Origin: an uncultured Planctomycetales bacterium
GTDB lineage: Bacteria > Planctomycetota > Planctomycetia > Isosphaerales > Isosphaeraceae
DNA: 64,000 nucleotides
Assembly: GCA_903926465.1 (NCBI GenBank)
Contig: CAIYJE010000046.1
Span: forward strand, 1-64,000
Direction of reading: 5' to 3'
Position 1 is the first letter of the stretch, and each line of letters begins with the position of its first letter. The notes beneath the pieces are model-generated. The model searched no databases, was not told the origin of the DNA, and saw only the letters and a list, made by a program, of their open reading frames with translations. Below are positions 9,727 to 18,583 of this stretch, piece by piece. Position numbers and translations under genes: made by a program.

Positions 9727-12421
9727 AACGACCCCTTGCCCAGACCCGGCAATCTGGCAACGGTTGCTGAATGGATCACTTGATGCCAACCAGCAGGCGG
9801 AATTGTTGACGCATCTGGAAAACTGCGAACCTTGTCTTGAACTTTCTGGCAGTCAGACCGGGCGCTGGAGACTGGTGGCGGACGTGGTTCAACGATCGAC
9901 CACGGGACTCAGTCTGAATGTGGTGGCCTCGCTTGGCTCACTGGCTCAGGCGCGTGTCATCCAGAAATCGAACTTTGCAGGAGAGTCGATCAAATCTGCC
10001 GGTCTGGTTGGTCTTGAACCGCCGCAGATCCCCGGCCTGACCGACCTGGTTGAGGTGGGCCAGGGTGGCATGGGGGTTGTGTACCGGGCCCTCGAGGTGG
10101 AGCTTGGCCGGTCCGTGGCTGTGAAGGTGCTGACCGCCGCCGGCCAGCTTAGTCCTAAAGCGCGGGTGCGTGCCCAGCAAGAAGCGGCCACCCTGGCCAG
10201 GCTACGGCACCCCAACGTGGTGCAAATTTTCCGCTCTGGTGAAGTGGCCGGCTTGCCTTACCTTGTCATGGAGTGGATTGCCGGCGGCAACTTGCAGCAA
10301 CAAATTGATCGGTGCCTGCCCAGCCCGTCACAGGCTGCGCAGATCATACGTGACCTGGCGTCGGCCGTATCAGAGTCTCACGCCATCGGAGTGATTCATC
10401 GAGATCTCAAGCCGGCCAACGTGTTGCTGACGGATGCCAGTGAGAAAGAGCATCGGTTTCTACCCAAACTGGCGGATTTTGGCCTGGCCCGGCCCGACAA
10501 GACCGACCACGGGTTAACCGAATCGGGCGTGGTGGTCGGCACGCCCGAGTACATGGCTCCCGAACAAACCGGGCTCAGTTCTGGCCTGGGCCCGGTGGGG
10601 CCAGCCACCGATATCCACGGCCTGGGGGCCATCCTGTACGGTTTGCTCTCTGGCCATGCCCCTTATGAGGGGAGCACGAAATGGGAATCGCTCTTGCTGG
10701 CGGCGGATGGCCGGCACCGACTGCTGGACACCTGGCATAAAAAAATTCCGAGAGACCTGGTGACGATTGTTGAGAAGTGCCTCCAAACGGCCCCCCAGCG
10801 TCGGTATCGCGCGGCGGCGGAGCTGGTGGATGAGCTTGACCGGTTCTTGGCCGGTAAACCGATCTTCGCCCGCTCAATCTCCACTCCCGAACGGCTCTGG
10901 AAGTGGGCTCGCCGGCGTCCGGTGGCGGCGGTCTCAGGCGTGCTGCTTTCCCTGGCCACGGTCTCTGGAATTGCTGGCACGGCCTACCACATCCGATCCA
11001 TGTCGCAGGCCATCACCGAGCTTTCCGAATCCAGAGAGAAAACCCGCGCGGCCCTGGAACTGGCGAACAGTCACAGCCAGCAGTTTCAGCGGTCCCTCGC
11101 CACCTTTGACGACGAGTTGATTCAGCGGTTGGTAGATCGGGGTTCCGCACTCAATGTCAGCGATCGTGTGTTTCTTCAGAAAGTCCGAGATCTTTACCAG
11201 AATGCACCGCTGGAGCCCGACCCGCTAACCGCCTACAAAGATCGGGCCGCCAGACTGGACCGGCTGGGAAAGATCTTTTTTCAGATCAACCAGTATGAAG
11301 ATGCCAGAGTGTGCCAGAGAGCCGCCATGGAGGCCTATTCGCAGGCCCTGATGCTTGATGCCAACGATCTTGGCTTACAAAAGGCATGGGCCACCTCACT
11401 GGTTTCATTGCATAACTCGCTGATGCGTATGAATCGGTTCGACGAAGCGGAACCGGTGGTGCGCTACATGGTCAAACTCTATAGGGATCTCGCCCGGCAA
11501 GAACCGGCACAGCGGATCTATGAGGCCAGTTCTCTGGTCAAACTGGGTGCAACTCTGGACGGTCAGAAGCGGTTCCAGGAAAGTAAGCGGCCGATGTCTC
11601 AGGCACTCCAGATCCTGGATGAGGTTCGTCAAGACTTTGCTGGCAACGAGCAGTTTTGGCTGATTCAGCTTCAATCACTCTTTAACGCCGCGCTTTCATC
11701 CAGAGACGCGGGTCGGTACGACGAGTGCGAAGCTCGACTTGGCACCATGCTCGAACTGAGCGAAATTCCGACCCAGCGATTCCCCGAAAACGCAATGACA
11801 TTTGTCCGGTTACAAGCCCTGGCGCTGACGTGCCGGATCGAACTTTGTCTGGAACAGCATCGGCTCATAGATGCCGATTCATCGGCGCGGCGATTGATGC
11901 AACTTTCGCGGCCTCTGCTTCAGGTCCGGCCGCAAGATGCTCAATCACGTGATTCTTTTTATAATGCCATCGGAACCTATTACGAGGTCTGCAAGGCGCT
12001 GGGCAAACCTCAAGAGGCCGAGGCCGATTTGCTTGTCGCCGTGCAACTGGCGACCGAGGGTCAGAAGGCAGAGCCGGCCATCTATGACCGGAGCCGGGCC
12101 CTGCTCTTTTTACTGGAACAGAACGCTGACCTTTACCAGCGCACTGACCGCCTGGCCGAGGCGCTGATCGAAACCGAACGGCTCCTGGAGTGTGCCCGGC
12201 CCTGGGTGCCAATTGAGGGTTACGCCGCCGAAGTGCGCGGGAATATTCGAGACGCGCTGCAACGACAGATTGCCATTTATTCCGGCCTGGGCAACCATGC
12301 CGAGGCTACCCGATTACTCGAACAGCTTCTGGCTGAGAGTGAGCCTGGTGATCAGCCTCGCGTTCAGGCCCTGCTCCAGATCCAGCAAATGGCAGCCGGA
12401 GCAGGGTCTGAGGTTGATTGA
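9707..12421 (+). CDS. Membrane Ser/Thr protein kinase with ZAS motif and C-terminal TPR-like region
   Basis: The product is about 904 residues. Near the N-terminus H36-x3-C40-x2-C43 (HLENCEPC) matches the zinc-binding anti-sigma (ZAS) motif. A complete Hanks-type kinase domain follows (about 113-395): glycine loop GQGGMGVVY, lysine K140, HRD 231-233 followed by LKPANVLL, DFG 257-259, and GTPEYMAPEQ. A single membrane span follows (about 405-430, VAAVSGVLLSLATVSGIAG), then a long helical, TPR-like region to the end. The ATG at 9707 overlaps the sigma gene; an in-frame GTG at 9701 is also possible. The likely role is to sense through the C-terminal region and to hold, release or phosphorylate the coupled sigma factor. 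That link is inference; the kinase assignment is secure. Confidence 0.93.
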   Translation: MPFAKSRTTPCPDPAIWQRLLNGSLDANQQAELLTHLENCEPCLELSGSQTGRWRLVADVVQRSTTGLSLNVVASLGSLAQARVIQKSNFAGESIKSAGLVGLEPPQIPGLTDLVEVGQGGMGVVYRALEVELGRSVAVKVLTAAGQLSPKARVRAQQEAATLARLRHPNVVQIFRSGEVAGLPYLVMEWIAGGNLQQQIDRCLPSPSQAAQIIRDLASAVSESHAIGVIHRDLKPANVLLTDASEKEHRFLPKLADFGLARPDKTDHGLTESGVVVGTPEYMAPEQTGLSSGLGPVGPATDIHGLGAILYGLLSGHAPYEGSTKWESLLLAADGRHRLLDTWHKKIPRDLVTIVEKCLQTAPQRRYRAAAELVDELDRFLAGKPIFARSISTPERLWKWARRRPVAAVSGVLLSLATVSGIAGTAYHIRSMSQAITELSESREKTRAALELANSHSQQFQRSLATFDDELIQRLVDRGSALNVSDRVFLQKVRDLYQNAPLEPDPLTAYKDRAARLDRLGKIFFQINQYEDARVCQRAAMEAYSQALMLDANDLGLQKAWATSLVSLHNSLMRMNRFDEAEPVVRYMVKLYRDLARQEPAQRIYEASSLVKLGATLDGQKRFQESKRPMSQALQILDEVRQDFAGNEQFWLIQLQSLFNAALSSRDAGRYDECEARLGTMLELSEIPTQRFPENAMTFVRLQALALTCRIELCLEQHRLIDADSSARRLMQLSRPLLQVRPQDAQSRDSFYNAIGTYYEVCKALGKPQEAEADLLVAVQLATEGQKAEPAIYDRSRALLFLLEQNADLYQRTDRLAEALIETERLLECARPWVPIEGYAAEVRGNIRDALQRQIAIYSGLGNHAEATRLLEQLLAESEPGDQPRVQALLQIQQMAAGAGSEVD

Positions 12422-12450
12422 GCTGAGTGATTGTGCAGGGCCTCTGGGGC

Positions 12451-13791
12451 TCAGGCCGGCCAGGGGTAGGTCCAGGGGCCACGATATTCCCGGCTGAGCA
12501 GGGCGTTGGCGTTGGGATCGTCGATGATCTGCTGCTTCGTGGCGTCCCAGCTCACGGCCCGGTCGACCTTGAGCGCAAGCATGCCAAGCAGGGCCATGGT
12601 GGTGGATCGATGCCCAATTTCAATGTCGCACACCGACCGGCGGCCGGTCTTGATGGCGTCCAGAAAATCGACCCAGAGGCCGGCAATGTTCTGGTCGTCG
12701 GGCAGGTTCAACTGGGCATCCATGTGAAGCGGGGCCTTCTTGGGGTCGGCGGGGTAGAAGGTCCAGCCATCCAGCCAGCCCATGTGGAAGGTCCCTTCCG
12801 TGCCGTAGAAATAGCAGCCCACCGCCTGGTCTGGGTGAGTTTTCTCAGCGCTGTTCCCCGCGAATTTGCGGTGCTCCCAGGTGGCGGTGAACCCTTCGAA
12901 CTCAAAGGTGGTCACCTGGTGGTCTGGGGCATCTGAGGTCTGGCGGTTGCCATCGTTGAGAGCCGGGCCGGCGATCGGTCGGCCGCCGGAGGTGAATACC
13001 TTGCGTGGGGCCAGTTCGTCGGTCCACCACAGGATCTGGTCCATCCAGTGGATGCCCCAGTCTCCCAGGGTGCCGTTGGCATAATCCAGGAAGTTGCGGA
13101 ACCCCTTGGGATGGATCTTGGGGTTGAAGGGGCGCAAGGGGCCGGGGCCGCACCAGAGGTTCCAGTCTAACGTCTCAGGCGGGGCCTGGTTGGCTTCCGG
13201 TTCCTCGGGGCCGCCGCCGTAGTGAACGAAGGCACGAACCATGCCAATCTTGCCGGCCTTGCCAGACTTGAGGAACTTCATCCCCTCCATGTTGTGGGGA
13301 GAAACCCGGCGGTGGGTGCCAACCTGAACCACCTTGTTGGTCTGCCGGGCGGCCTGGACCATGGCGCGGCCTTCGTTGATGGTGTGGCCAATCGGCTTCT
13401 CCACGTAAACGTGGGCACCGGCCTTCACCGCGTCAATGGTGATCAGCGGGTGCCAGTGGTCTGGGGTGGCCACAATCGCAATCTCGGGCTTCTGCTGGTC
13501 GAGTAACTCTTTGTAATCGCGGTAGATCTTCGGTTCATCGCGGCCGAGCTTCACGATCTCATCGCGGCAGATCTCGGCCTGCTTCCGATCGACGTCGCAG
13601 ATGGCGGTCACTTTGCAGTGGCCAGAGCGAATGGCCTCTCGCACGATATTCGTGCCCCACCAGCCCGCGCCAATGAGTGCGGTCGAGTAGGCCTCGCTGG
13701 TTTTCCTGGTTGTGCGTATGGCCGGCGCGGCAACCAGGCTGGCTGTGGCCATCGAGCTTTTGAGGAATTCGCGACGATTGGGCGGGGTCAT
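12451..13791 (-). CDS. Gfo/Idh/MocA-family oxidoreductase with Tat signal
   Basis: This 446-residue NAD(P)-dependent oxidoreductase-like protein starts at the ATG at 13791. From there the N-terminus reads MTPPNRREFLKSSMATASL, a twin-arginine export signal; an upstream in-frame extension is low-complexity and non-homologous. The Rossmann motif (ALIGAGWWGTNIV) follows the signal, and VYVEKPIGHTINEG is the family's EKP motif, carrying the catalytic-type lysine. The C-terminal substrate half contains GDWGIHWMDQILWW. Exported members of this family are abundant in planctomycetes and are thought to act on sugars or their derivatives; the substrate here cannot be read. It is convergent with the kinase gene (30-bp gap), with no obvious partner gene. 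Confidence 0.9.
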   Translation of the reverse strand: MTPPNRREFLKSSMATASLVAAPAIRTTRKTSEAYSTALIGAGWWGTNIVREAIRSGHCKVTAICDVDRKQAEICRDEIVKLGRDEPKIYRDYKELLDQQKPEIAIVATPDHWHPLITIDAVKAGAHVYVEKPIGHTINEGRAMVQAARQTNKVVQVGTHRRVSPHNMEGMKFLKSGKAGKIGMVRAFVHYGGGPEEPEANQAPPETLDWNLWCGPGPLRPFNPKIHPKGFRNFLDYANGTLGDWGIHWMDQILWWTDELAPRKVFTSGGRPIAGPALNDGNRQTSDAPDHQVTTFEFEGFTATWEHRKFAGNSAEKTHPDQAVGCYFYGTEGTFHMGWLDGWTFYPADPKKAPLHMDAQLNLPDDQNIAGLWVDFLDAIKTGRRSVCDIEIGHRSTTMALLGMLALKVDRAVSWDATKQQIIDDPNANALLSREYRGPWTYPWPA

Positions 13792-14067
13792 CAGTTGGCT
13801 CCGGCGGGTGTGTGACCCGGGGATGGGCGGGTGGTCAGGTTTTCGGACCTGAGCGAAGCTGAGAGCGTAATGCCACCGGCGATGCCTTGCCAGGCAGTTA
13901 TGGTCTCTCACCGTTTTCTGGAAGTCCGGATTCAGGAACTTCAAGGGCCGGTGACCCGGTTCCGCGCCTGTCTCGCCTTGACCCCGCTGGGGGTTCTGGT
14001 ACAAGCCCTAGCAACAGGATCTGGTTGGTGGAACCAATGTGTGAACGCCAGGAGAGGGAGCCGACCA

Positions 14068-14790
14068 ATGGCCAAGGAAAAGAAGGAACAGAAATCCGAA
14101 AGCTTCATCTATTCGAAGCTGAAAACAATGATCATCGCCTCGCTGATCAGCAGCGGAGTGGGGTATGGCGGCTACCAGTTCAAGGATAACCCGATCATCG
14201 CCGTTTTGATAAACTTGCTCACTGGCAAGACCAGTCTGGGTGACGGAGACCTGGCCAAGACGATCATGGCTGGTGTTGGTGACATGGAGAAGAAGTCCCG
14301 CGACTTTTCGGAAGAAGGGTCGTTTGATGTCACCCTGACCGAAATCTCGCTCGACCCAGCCACCCTGGCAGGCGAAAAGTCTCCGGAAATTCGCGCGGTG
14401 GTGGTGCGGTATGATGACAACGGCGACCGTCAGGTGATGTGGCAGAGTAAGAACGCCAAGGTGCATCGACCCAATGGTGAGACCGGGGCCGTGCTTGCGA
14501 GCTTTGAAGCCACGCCGTTTGAGCTTCGGTGGCGGCCCGGAGATCGACTGGTGGTTGAGGTCTGGACCCGCAAGATGCTTCGGGGCGTGAAGCTGTTTGA
14601 ACGAGCCGATGCTTCCAAAGACACCTTCCCGCTGGCGCCCGGTGACTACCCGCTCAAGCTGGTGGCCAACGGTGTGAAAAGCGAATCGCCCCGTCTGAAC
14701 AATCTGACCGTGGATGCCAAGCGCAAGGGGCTTGAAGATGCTCCACCGCGACGGGTGGCGCGAAATGACACAGCGGGAATCTCGGAATAA
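14068..14790 (+). CDS. Membrane-anchored protein of unknown function
   Basis: A 240-residue protein beginning MAKEKKEQKSESFIYSKLK, with one probable membrane span (about 22-42) and a soluble C-terminal part. That part includes FDVTLTEISLDPATLAGEKSPEIRAVVVRYDD and FELRWRPGDRLVVEVW, which looks like a C2- or beta-sandwich-type fold. The start is set by a good ribosome-binding site (AGGAGAGGG, 14050-14058) nine bases before the ATG at 14068; a longer upstream frame is not needed. A strong terminator follows. I do not recognise a named family and assign no function. Confidence 0.75.
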   Translation: MAKEKKEQKSESFIYSKLKTMIIASLISSGVGYGGYQFKDNPIIAVLINLLTGKTSLGDGDLAKTIMAGVGDMEKKSRDFSEEGSFDVTLTEISLDPATLAGEKSPEIRAVVVRYDDNGDRQVMWQSKNAKVHRPNGETGAVLASFEATPFELRWRPGDRLVVEVWTRKMLRGVKLFERADASKDTFPLAPGDYPLKLVANGVKSESPRLNNLTVDAKRKGLEDAPPRRVARNDTAGISE

Positions 14791-14878
14791 GTTGCCAATC
14801 AGCCAGGACAGCCTGGAAGCAAGCCACTACGTGGCTGACATCTTGGCTGTTACTGGCGTTGAGCCAAGAACCATGGAA

Positions 14879-14912
14879 AGACAGCCGCCCAGTGGGGCGG
14901 CTGTCTTTTTTT
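14879..14912 (+). terminator. Rho-independent terminator
   Basis: A 12-bp stem (AGACAGCCGCCC / GGGCGGCTGTCT) with a 4-base loop is followed by a run of T residues. It lies 88 bp after the stop of the 14068-14790 gene and just before the convergent 14943-15617 gene. Confidence 0.9.
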
Positions 14913-14942
14913 GCTGGACTCTAGATTTTGTTGGGCTCTGGA

Positions 14943-15617
14943 TCAGGCCTGCCCCTGCTCTTCGTTCTTTTTATCGAGCGCGGCCCGATTCCGCCAGTAA
15001 GGGACCGGACAAAGCAGAAGTTTGCCGGTTCCTTCGTAGACTCTCGCGAATTTTTCGCCCGACCAGTAGTGATGCATGCGCCGAACGGTGGGCCGGCGGA
15101 TTTTCAAAGAGATCCCGGCTGTTCGTGCCAGGACGACCTTGTTTTCATCGACCAGTTTCCCATTGTCGAGAATGACTTCTTGCACATCGCCGGGCGATGC
15201 AATGATGACCTTGCCCTGCCCCTTGACCTCGGTCTGGAAGAAGAAGAGCCCTTCGCCGGCCCAGTAGGAGGTCCAGAACCCCTCACGCTTGATCGAGAGA
15301 TCCACATTCCCTTCCGAGGCCCAGAAGCCGCCCGGTGCAATGATCCAGGGTTCGCCCTTGGTCACGTCAAGGATATGGAAACCGCCCAGCGACGGTTCCA
15401 GAAACACCGTACCGGAGCCTGTGTACTTGGGCCGGATGAATTTTTCGCCAGAGAGCATGCCGGTCAGGATTCCGCGTGGACCTGGCAGCGGGGCATCGAT
15501 CCGGATGGGACCAATGGTGTAGTAAAGGGCACCACTCTCGGCCCTGATCATCTCATTTTCGAGCTGGGCCTCAATCATGTGGACCCCCTCGGTGTGGGTG
15601 ATCTTGAATGTCGCCAT
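14943..15617 (-). CDS. AIM24 / TIGR00266-family protein
   Basis: A 224-residue protein matching the bacterial AIM24-like family in length and motifs. It has an N-terminal EMIRAESGALYY segment, glycine-rich turns (GEKFIRPKYTGSGTVFLEP), GGFWASEGNVDLSI and GEGLFFFQTEVKGQGKVII, the repeated beta-prism pattern of the family. No signal peptide or membrane span is seen. Family members are distant relatives of the mitochondrial protein Aim24; the bacterial role is unknown. It lies 96 bp downstream of the DUF4239 gene on the same strand, so co-transcription is likely. Confidence 0.85.
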   Translation of the reverse strand: MATFKITHTEGVHMIEAQLENEMIRAESGALYYTIGPIRIDAPLPGPRGILTGMLSGEKFIRPKYTGSGTVFLEPSLGGFHILDVTKGEPWIIAPGGFWASEGNVDLSIKREGFWTSYWAGEGLFFFQTEVKGQGKVIIASPGDVQEVILDNGKLVDENKVVLARTAGISLKIRRPTVRRMHHYWSGEKFARVYEGTGKLLLCPVPYWRNRAALDKKNEEQGQA

Positions 15618-15713
15618 TAGGATCTATCTCTCTCGGGCTTACCGCTGAGGCGCGGGCGGCTGTTCAGCCATTGGAACGATGTTCAGACGGACGCTCGCCA
15701 GAGTTTGTTTCGA

Positions 15714-16610
15714 TCAGGAACCGGCTGGAAACACAGGGACCGGCAGAGTGACCGCCGGCTGGGTCTCCGAAGGTTCCTTGCCGGTTTGCTGCGGCGGAGT
15801 GCTCGGTCCTGGTGTCTTGTTAGCGTCCGGCTTCATGATCGATTGATAGACCTGCTCGAAGACCTCGGGCGTCACGCTGAACTGGCCCCGGAACGGGTAG
15901 TCCATGGCGGCGATCATGGCGATGACCGTTGAGACAAAGAAGGAGAGCATGCCACCCAGGATGATCTGACCCATAATCCGCATGTCAAACGACCAGACCA
16001 GCAGGATGTTCAGAACCGCGCCCAAGATCACCACGTACCAAAGAATCGGCGGAATCCCTTTGCTCACACTCAGCAGCCGGGTTCGACGCAATTCAACTAG
16101 CTTGATGAACTGAGAAATTGCCTCGCCATGCAAAATCTCTTCCCGGGGTGTTTCTGGCTCAAAGGAGTAGAGGAGTTTCTGGAACTCGCTCGTTTTTGCC
16201 GTGCCGGCTTTGGGGATAATCCCTTTGCGCTGTTCTGGCCAGGCTTCGTCAATGAGCCAGCGGGTGTAATCTCGGATCGAGGTTTGCAGTTGGGTACCGA
16301 TAGGGTCTGGATAGGCAGATACCAGGCGGTACATGCTGGCAAGGACGACGCTTTCTTCCTCGGTGTTATTTTCAACCTTGGAGTATCGGTCATACGCCGC
16401 AACCGATAAAAGGCCGAGCAAGATGCCGTAAAACACGCCGTGGCTGCCCAGAATGTAGCCAACCAGTTCGTTGATCCCGGGTCGAGAGCCCAGGAAGATT
16501 CTGAGCAAGGGGCGAATGAACAACAGTCCGAGCCAGGTGATACCGACGAACACCGCGGCGAACAGGCCAACGAGTGAAGCGGTCGAAATATCGTAGATCC
16601 AGAAAAGCAT
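15714..16610 (-). CDS. DUF4239 (bestrophin-like) membrane protein
   Basis: This 298-residue protein has two N-terminal hydrophobic segments (about 10-32 and 50-72, the latter including GSHGVFYGILLGLLSVAAY). Two more lie near residues 185-240 (PPILWYVVILGAVLNILLVW and IILGGMLSFFVSTVIAMIAA), and the tail is proline-rich. This four-segment layout and the NNTEEESVVLASMYRLV helix after the second span match DUF4239, also called bestrophin-like. A role as an anion channel is suggested by the family name but not shown by sequence. It is probably in an operon with the AIM24 gene. Confidence 0.8.
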   Translation of the reverse strand: MLFWIYDISTASLVGLFAAVFVGITWLGLLFIRPLLRIFLGSRPGINELVGYILGSHGVFYGILLGLLSVAAYDRYSKVENNTEEESVVLASMYRLVSAYPDPIGTQLQTSIRDYTRWLIDEAWPEQRKGIIPKAGTAKTSEFQKLLYSFEPETPREEILHGEAISQFIKLVELRRTRLLSVSKGIPPILWYVVILGAVLNILLVWSFDMRIMGQIILGGMLSFFVSTVIAMIAAMDYPFRGQFSVTPEVFEQVYQSIMKPDANKTPGPSTPPQQTGKEPSETQPAVTLPVPVFPAGS

Positions 16611-16845
16611 GGTGCTCCCCGGCAGGATGCGTCAAAAAAAACGAGGCCAAAACTCAAATCCGTGTTGGCCGGTTGGGCTGCTTCCACGTGAATCAACCGA
16701 GTTGAGTCCGGCTATCATGGACAACCAACCCAATCGCATCAAGTGTAGCATGCGGAACAATCTTACAGCACGGCAAGCCTCTTCGACAATGCTTGAGCTG
16801 CTTGTGGATCTGTTCGGGTTCTCGCTGAAACGGAACGCCTGCAAC

Positions 16846-17250
16846 CTAGCCGATTAGGCTCTCCCCAACCAGCGCCAGAGCCTCTTCGGTTCGGGGTGTC
16901 GATAAGGCCACCACGCCCCAGCCCTCGGCACGGCGAACAATCCGAACGCTCAACAAGGGGATATCGGCTTCATAAAACCGTCTGGCCAGGGCGGCCAGTG
17001 CACCCGGGTGGTCTTCCACCCTTACCAGCAACGCATCTTCGCCCACTGCAGAAAAACCGGCCGCAGTCAGGGCCCGGATGGCGTCGTTATAGCGATCAAC
17101 CGTGAGCAGGGCCACCACGGTCCCGCCCAGCGTGTCTGAATCGAGCGTCTCAATATTGATGTGGTGGCCGGCCAGGGTTTCAACCAGCTCGGTGATGAAC
17201 CCGGGAGAAGCCTCGCCAACCACACTGATTTGCTTCCAGGGGGTGCTCAT
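16846..17250 (-). CDS. Tandem ACT-domain protein
   Basis: The 134-residue protein consists of two ACT domains (about 5-68 and 72-132). The first reads ISVVGEASPGFITELVETLAGHHINIETLD; the second reads LLVRVEDHPGALAALARRFYEADIPLLSVRI. ACT domains bind amino acids and give allosteric control. Its ATG overlaps the stop of the upstream histidine decarboxylase gene (ATGA overlap, 17247-17250), so the two are translationally coupled. A role as a ligand-sensing partner of the decarboxylase, or in histidine metabolism, is a reasonable inference. No catalytic or DNA-binding segment is present. Confidence 0.85.
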   Translation of the reverse strand: MSTPWKQISVVGEASPGFITELVETLAGHHINIETLDSDTLGGTVVALLTVDRYNDAIRALTAAGFSAVGEDALLVRVEDHPGALAALARRFYEADIPLLSVRIVRRAEGWGVVALSTPRTEEALALVGESLIG

Positions 17251-18401
17251 GAGTGGGCCTCCACCGGCTCGAGCGCAGCAAGGTCGGCCGTGAGCCGGTC
17301 AATGTGGTTACGCGTGACATGGGGCATGGTAATCACGTGGCCGATCTGATCATGGATGGCAATCTGCCACTTGCTGGTGATTGAGGCGGGCGGCCGATCA
17401 AATACAACAATGGGCGAGTTTTCATGCCGCCAGGGGTTGCGCCCCACCGCTTCAAGCTGGTCGATGGCATAGTCGGCCATCTCCAGGCAGTTTGCCACCC
17501 GTTCCCGGAACCCAGCCCGGCCAATCGACCGCAGCGCATACCACAAAAACAGAGCCGCCAGCCCAGACCGTGAGCCTGAGAGGGTGGTATCGAGTGAGCC
17601 AATGTAGTCTATACCGCGTGCAATCCGATCGACGTGGGTCTTTTTGGCCAGGGCAATTCCACAAGGGAACGGGGCCCCGATGAACTTGTGACCGCTGATG
17701 GCCAGGCTGTCGATGCCGGCGGCGAAGTTCCAGGGTTGGGGGCGATCGACCCAGGGCAAGATCATGCCGTGGAGCGCAGCATCGGCATGGATGTAATGCC
17801 GGCTAATCGCCAGGTCGGAGAGAATCTGACGGATGCCGGCGAGATCGTCGATGGCGCCGGTCATGGTGGTGCCGATGTTGGCGAACAGGATCGGCGGCAC
17901 GTCTCGATGAATCCGCAAGGTTTCCCGCAGGTCATCCAGGTCCATTGAGCCATCGGGCCGGCTCTTGATCATGATGTTCCGGACATGCAGGCAACGAAGG
18001 ATTTTGTTGACCGAGTAATGGGTATCTTCTGAGTAATAGACCATCCCATCCGGCAGCGTTTCTCGCGCCAGGAACAAGCCGTACAGGTTCCCTTCGGTGC
18101 CGCCGTTGGTGACGTAACCCCAAGACGCGTGTGGTGGAGCGGCCGTGAGGTCCATGAACTGAGCCAGAACCTCACGCTCAAAGTCGTGGGTGTTCAGGTG
18201 GTAATTGCTCTCCACAAACGGGTCGCCAACATTGTTGGTAGAGAACTCCAGGAACCGATACAGCGGCGAGTAATCAAAGTTGGCCGTGCACGGGTAGCCG
18301 ATGAACCCTTCCCGTTCCGCCGTTAACCGCTCGTAAAGCGCATCCAAACGCCCTTGGTCATTCACCGAGAGCCCGTGAAAGTCTTGTTCAAAACCACCCA
18401 T
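17247..18401 (-). CDS. hdc: PLP-dependent histidine decarboxylase
   Basis: A 384-residue group II decarboxylase most like the bacterial PLP-dependent histidine decarboxylases in length and motifs. GFIGYPCTANFDYSPLYRFL lies near the N-terminus, then SWGYVTNGGTEGNLYGLFLA (about 93-112), HADAAL (205-210) with the PLP-contacting Asp207, and SGHKFIG with Lys239 as the predicted Schiff-base lysine. It would convert histidine to histamine and CO2; activity on a related amino acid cannot be excluded. The ATG at 18401 is chosen over one six codons upstream because GGAGGA (18408-18413) lies six bases before it. The ACT-domain gene overlaps its stop codon. Confidence 0.87.
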   Translation of the reverse strand: MGGFEQDFHGLSVNDQGRLDALYERLTAEREGFIGYPCTANFDYSPLYRFLEFSTNNVGDPFVESNYHLNTHDFEREVLAQFMDLTAAPPHASWGYVTNGGTEGNLYGLFLARETLPDGMVYYSEDTHYSVNKILRCLHVRNIMIKSRPDGSMDLDDLRETLRIHRDVPPILFANIGTTMTGAIDDLAGIRQILSDLAISRHYIHADAALHGMILPWVDRPQPWNFAAGIDSLAISGHKFIGAPFPCGIALAKKTHVDRIARGIDYIGSLDTTLSGSRSGLAALFLWYALRSIGRAGFRERVANCLEMADYAIDQLEAVGRNPWRHENSPIVVFDRPPASITSKWQIAIHDQIGHVITMPHVTRNHIDRLTADLAALEPVEAHS

Positions 18402-18583
18402 GACACATCCTCCGTTCAAGAGGATCAGAGCCAGGCCGGAAGATCGATTACCACCAACTTCACAATACGAAGCAGGTTGGGGGTGTGGGACAGATTTTAC
18501 CTGAAAATCTTGATCCGCGGTTCACTTATGGCAGGGATAAACTGCTTCAGCTTCAGTCTATCCCTGCCACAAGGTGATCCGGT

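Noticed and set aside
12427-12936. Plus-strand open frame of 169 residues
   Set aside because: It is antisense to the clear Gfo/Idh/MocA oxidoreductase gene.
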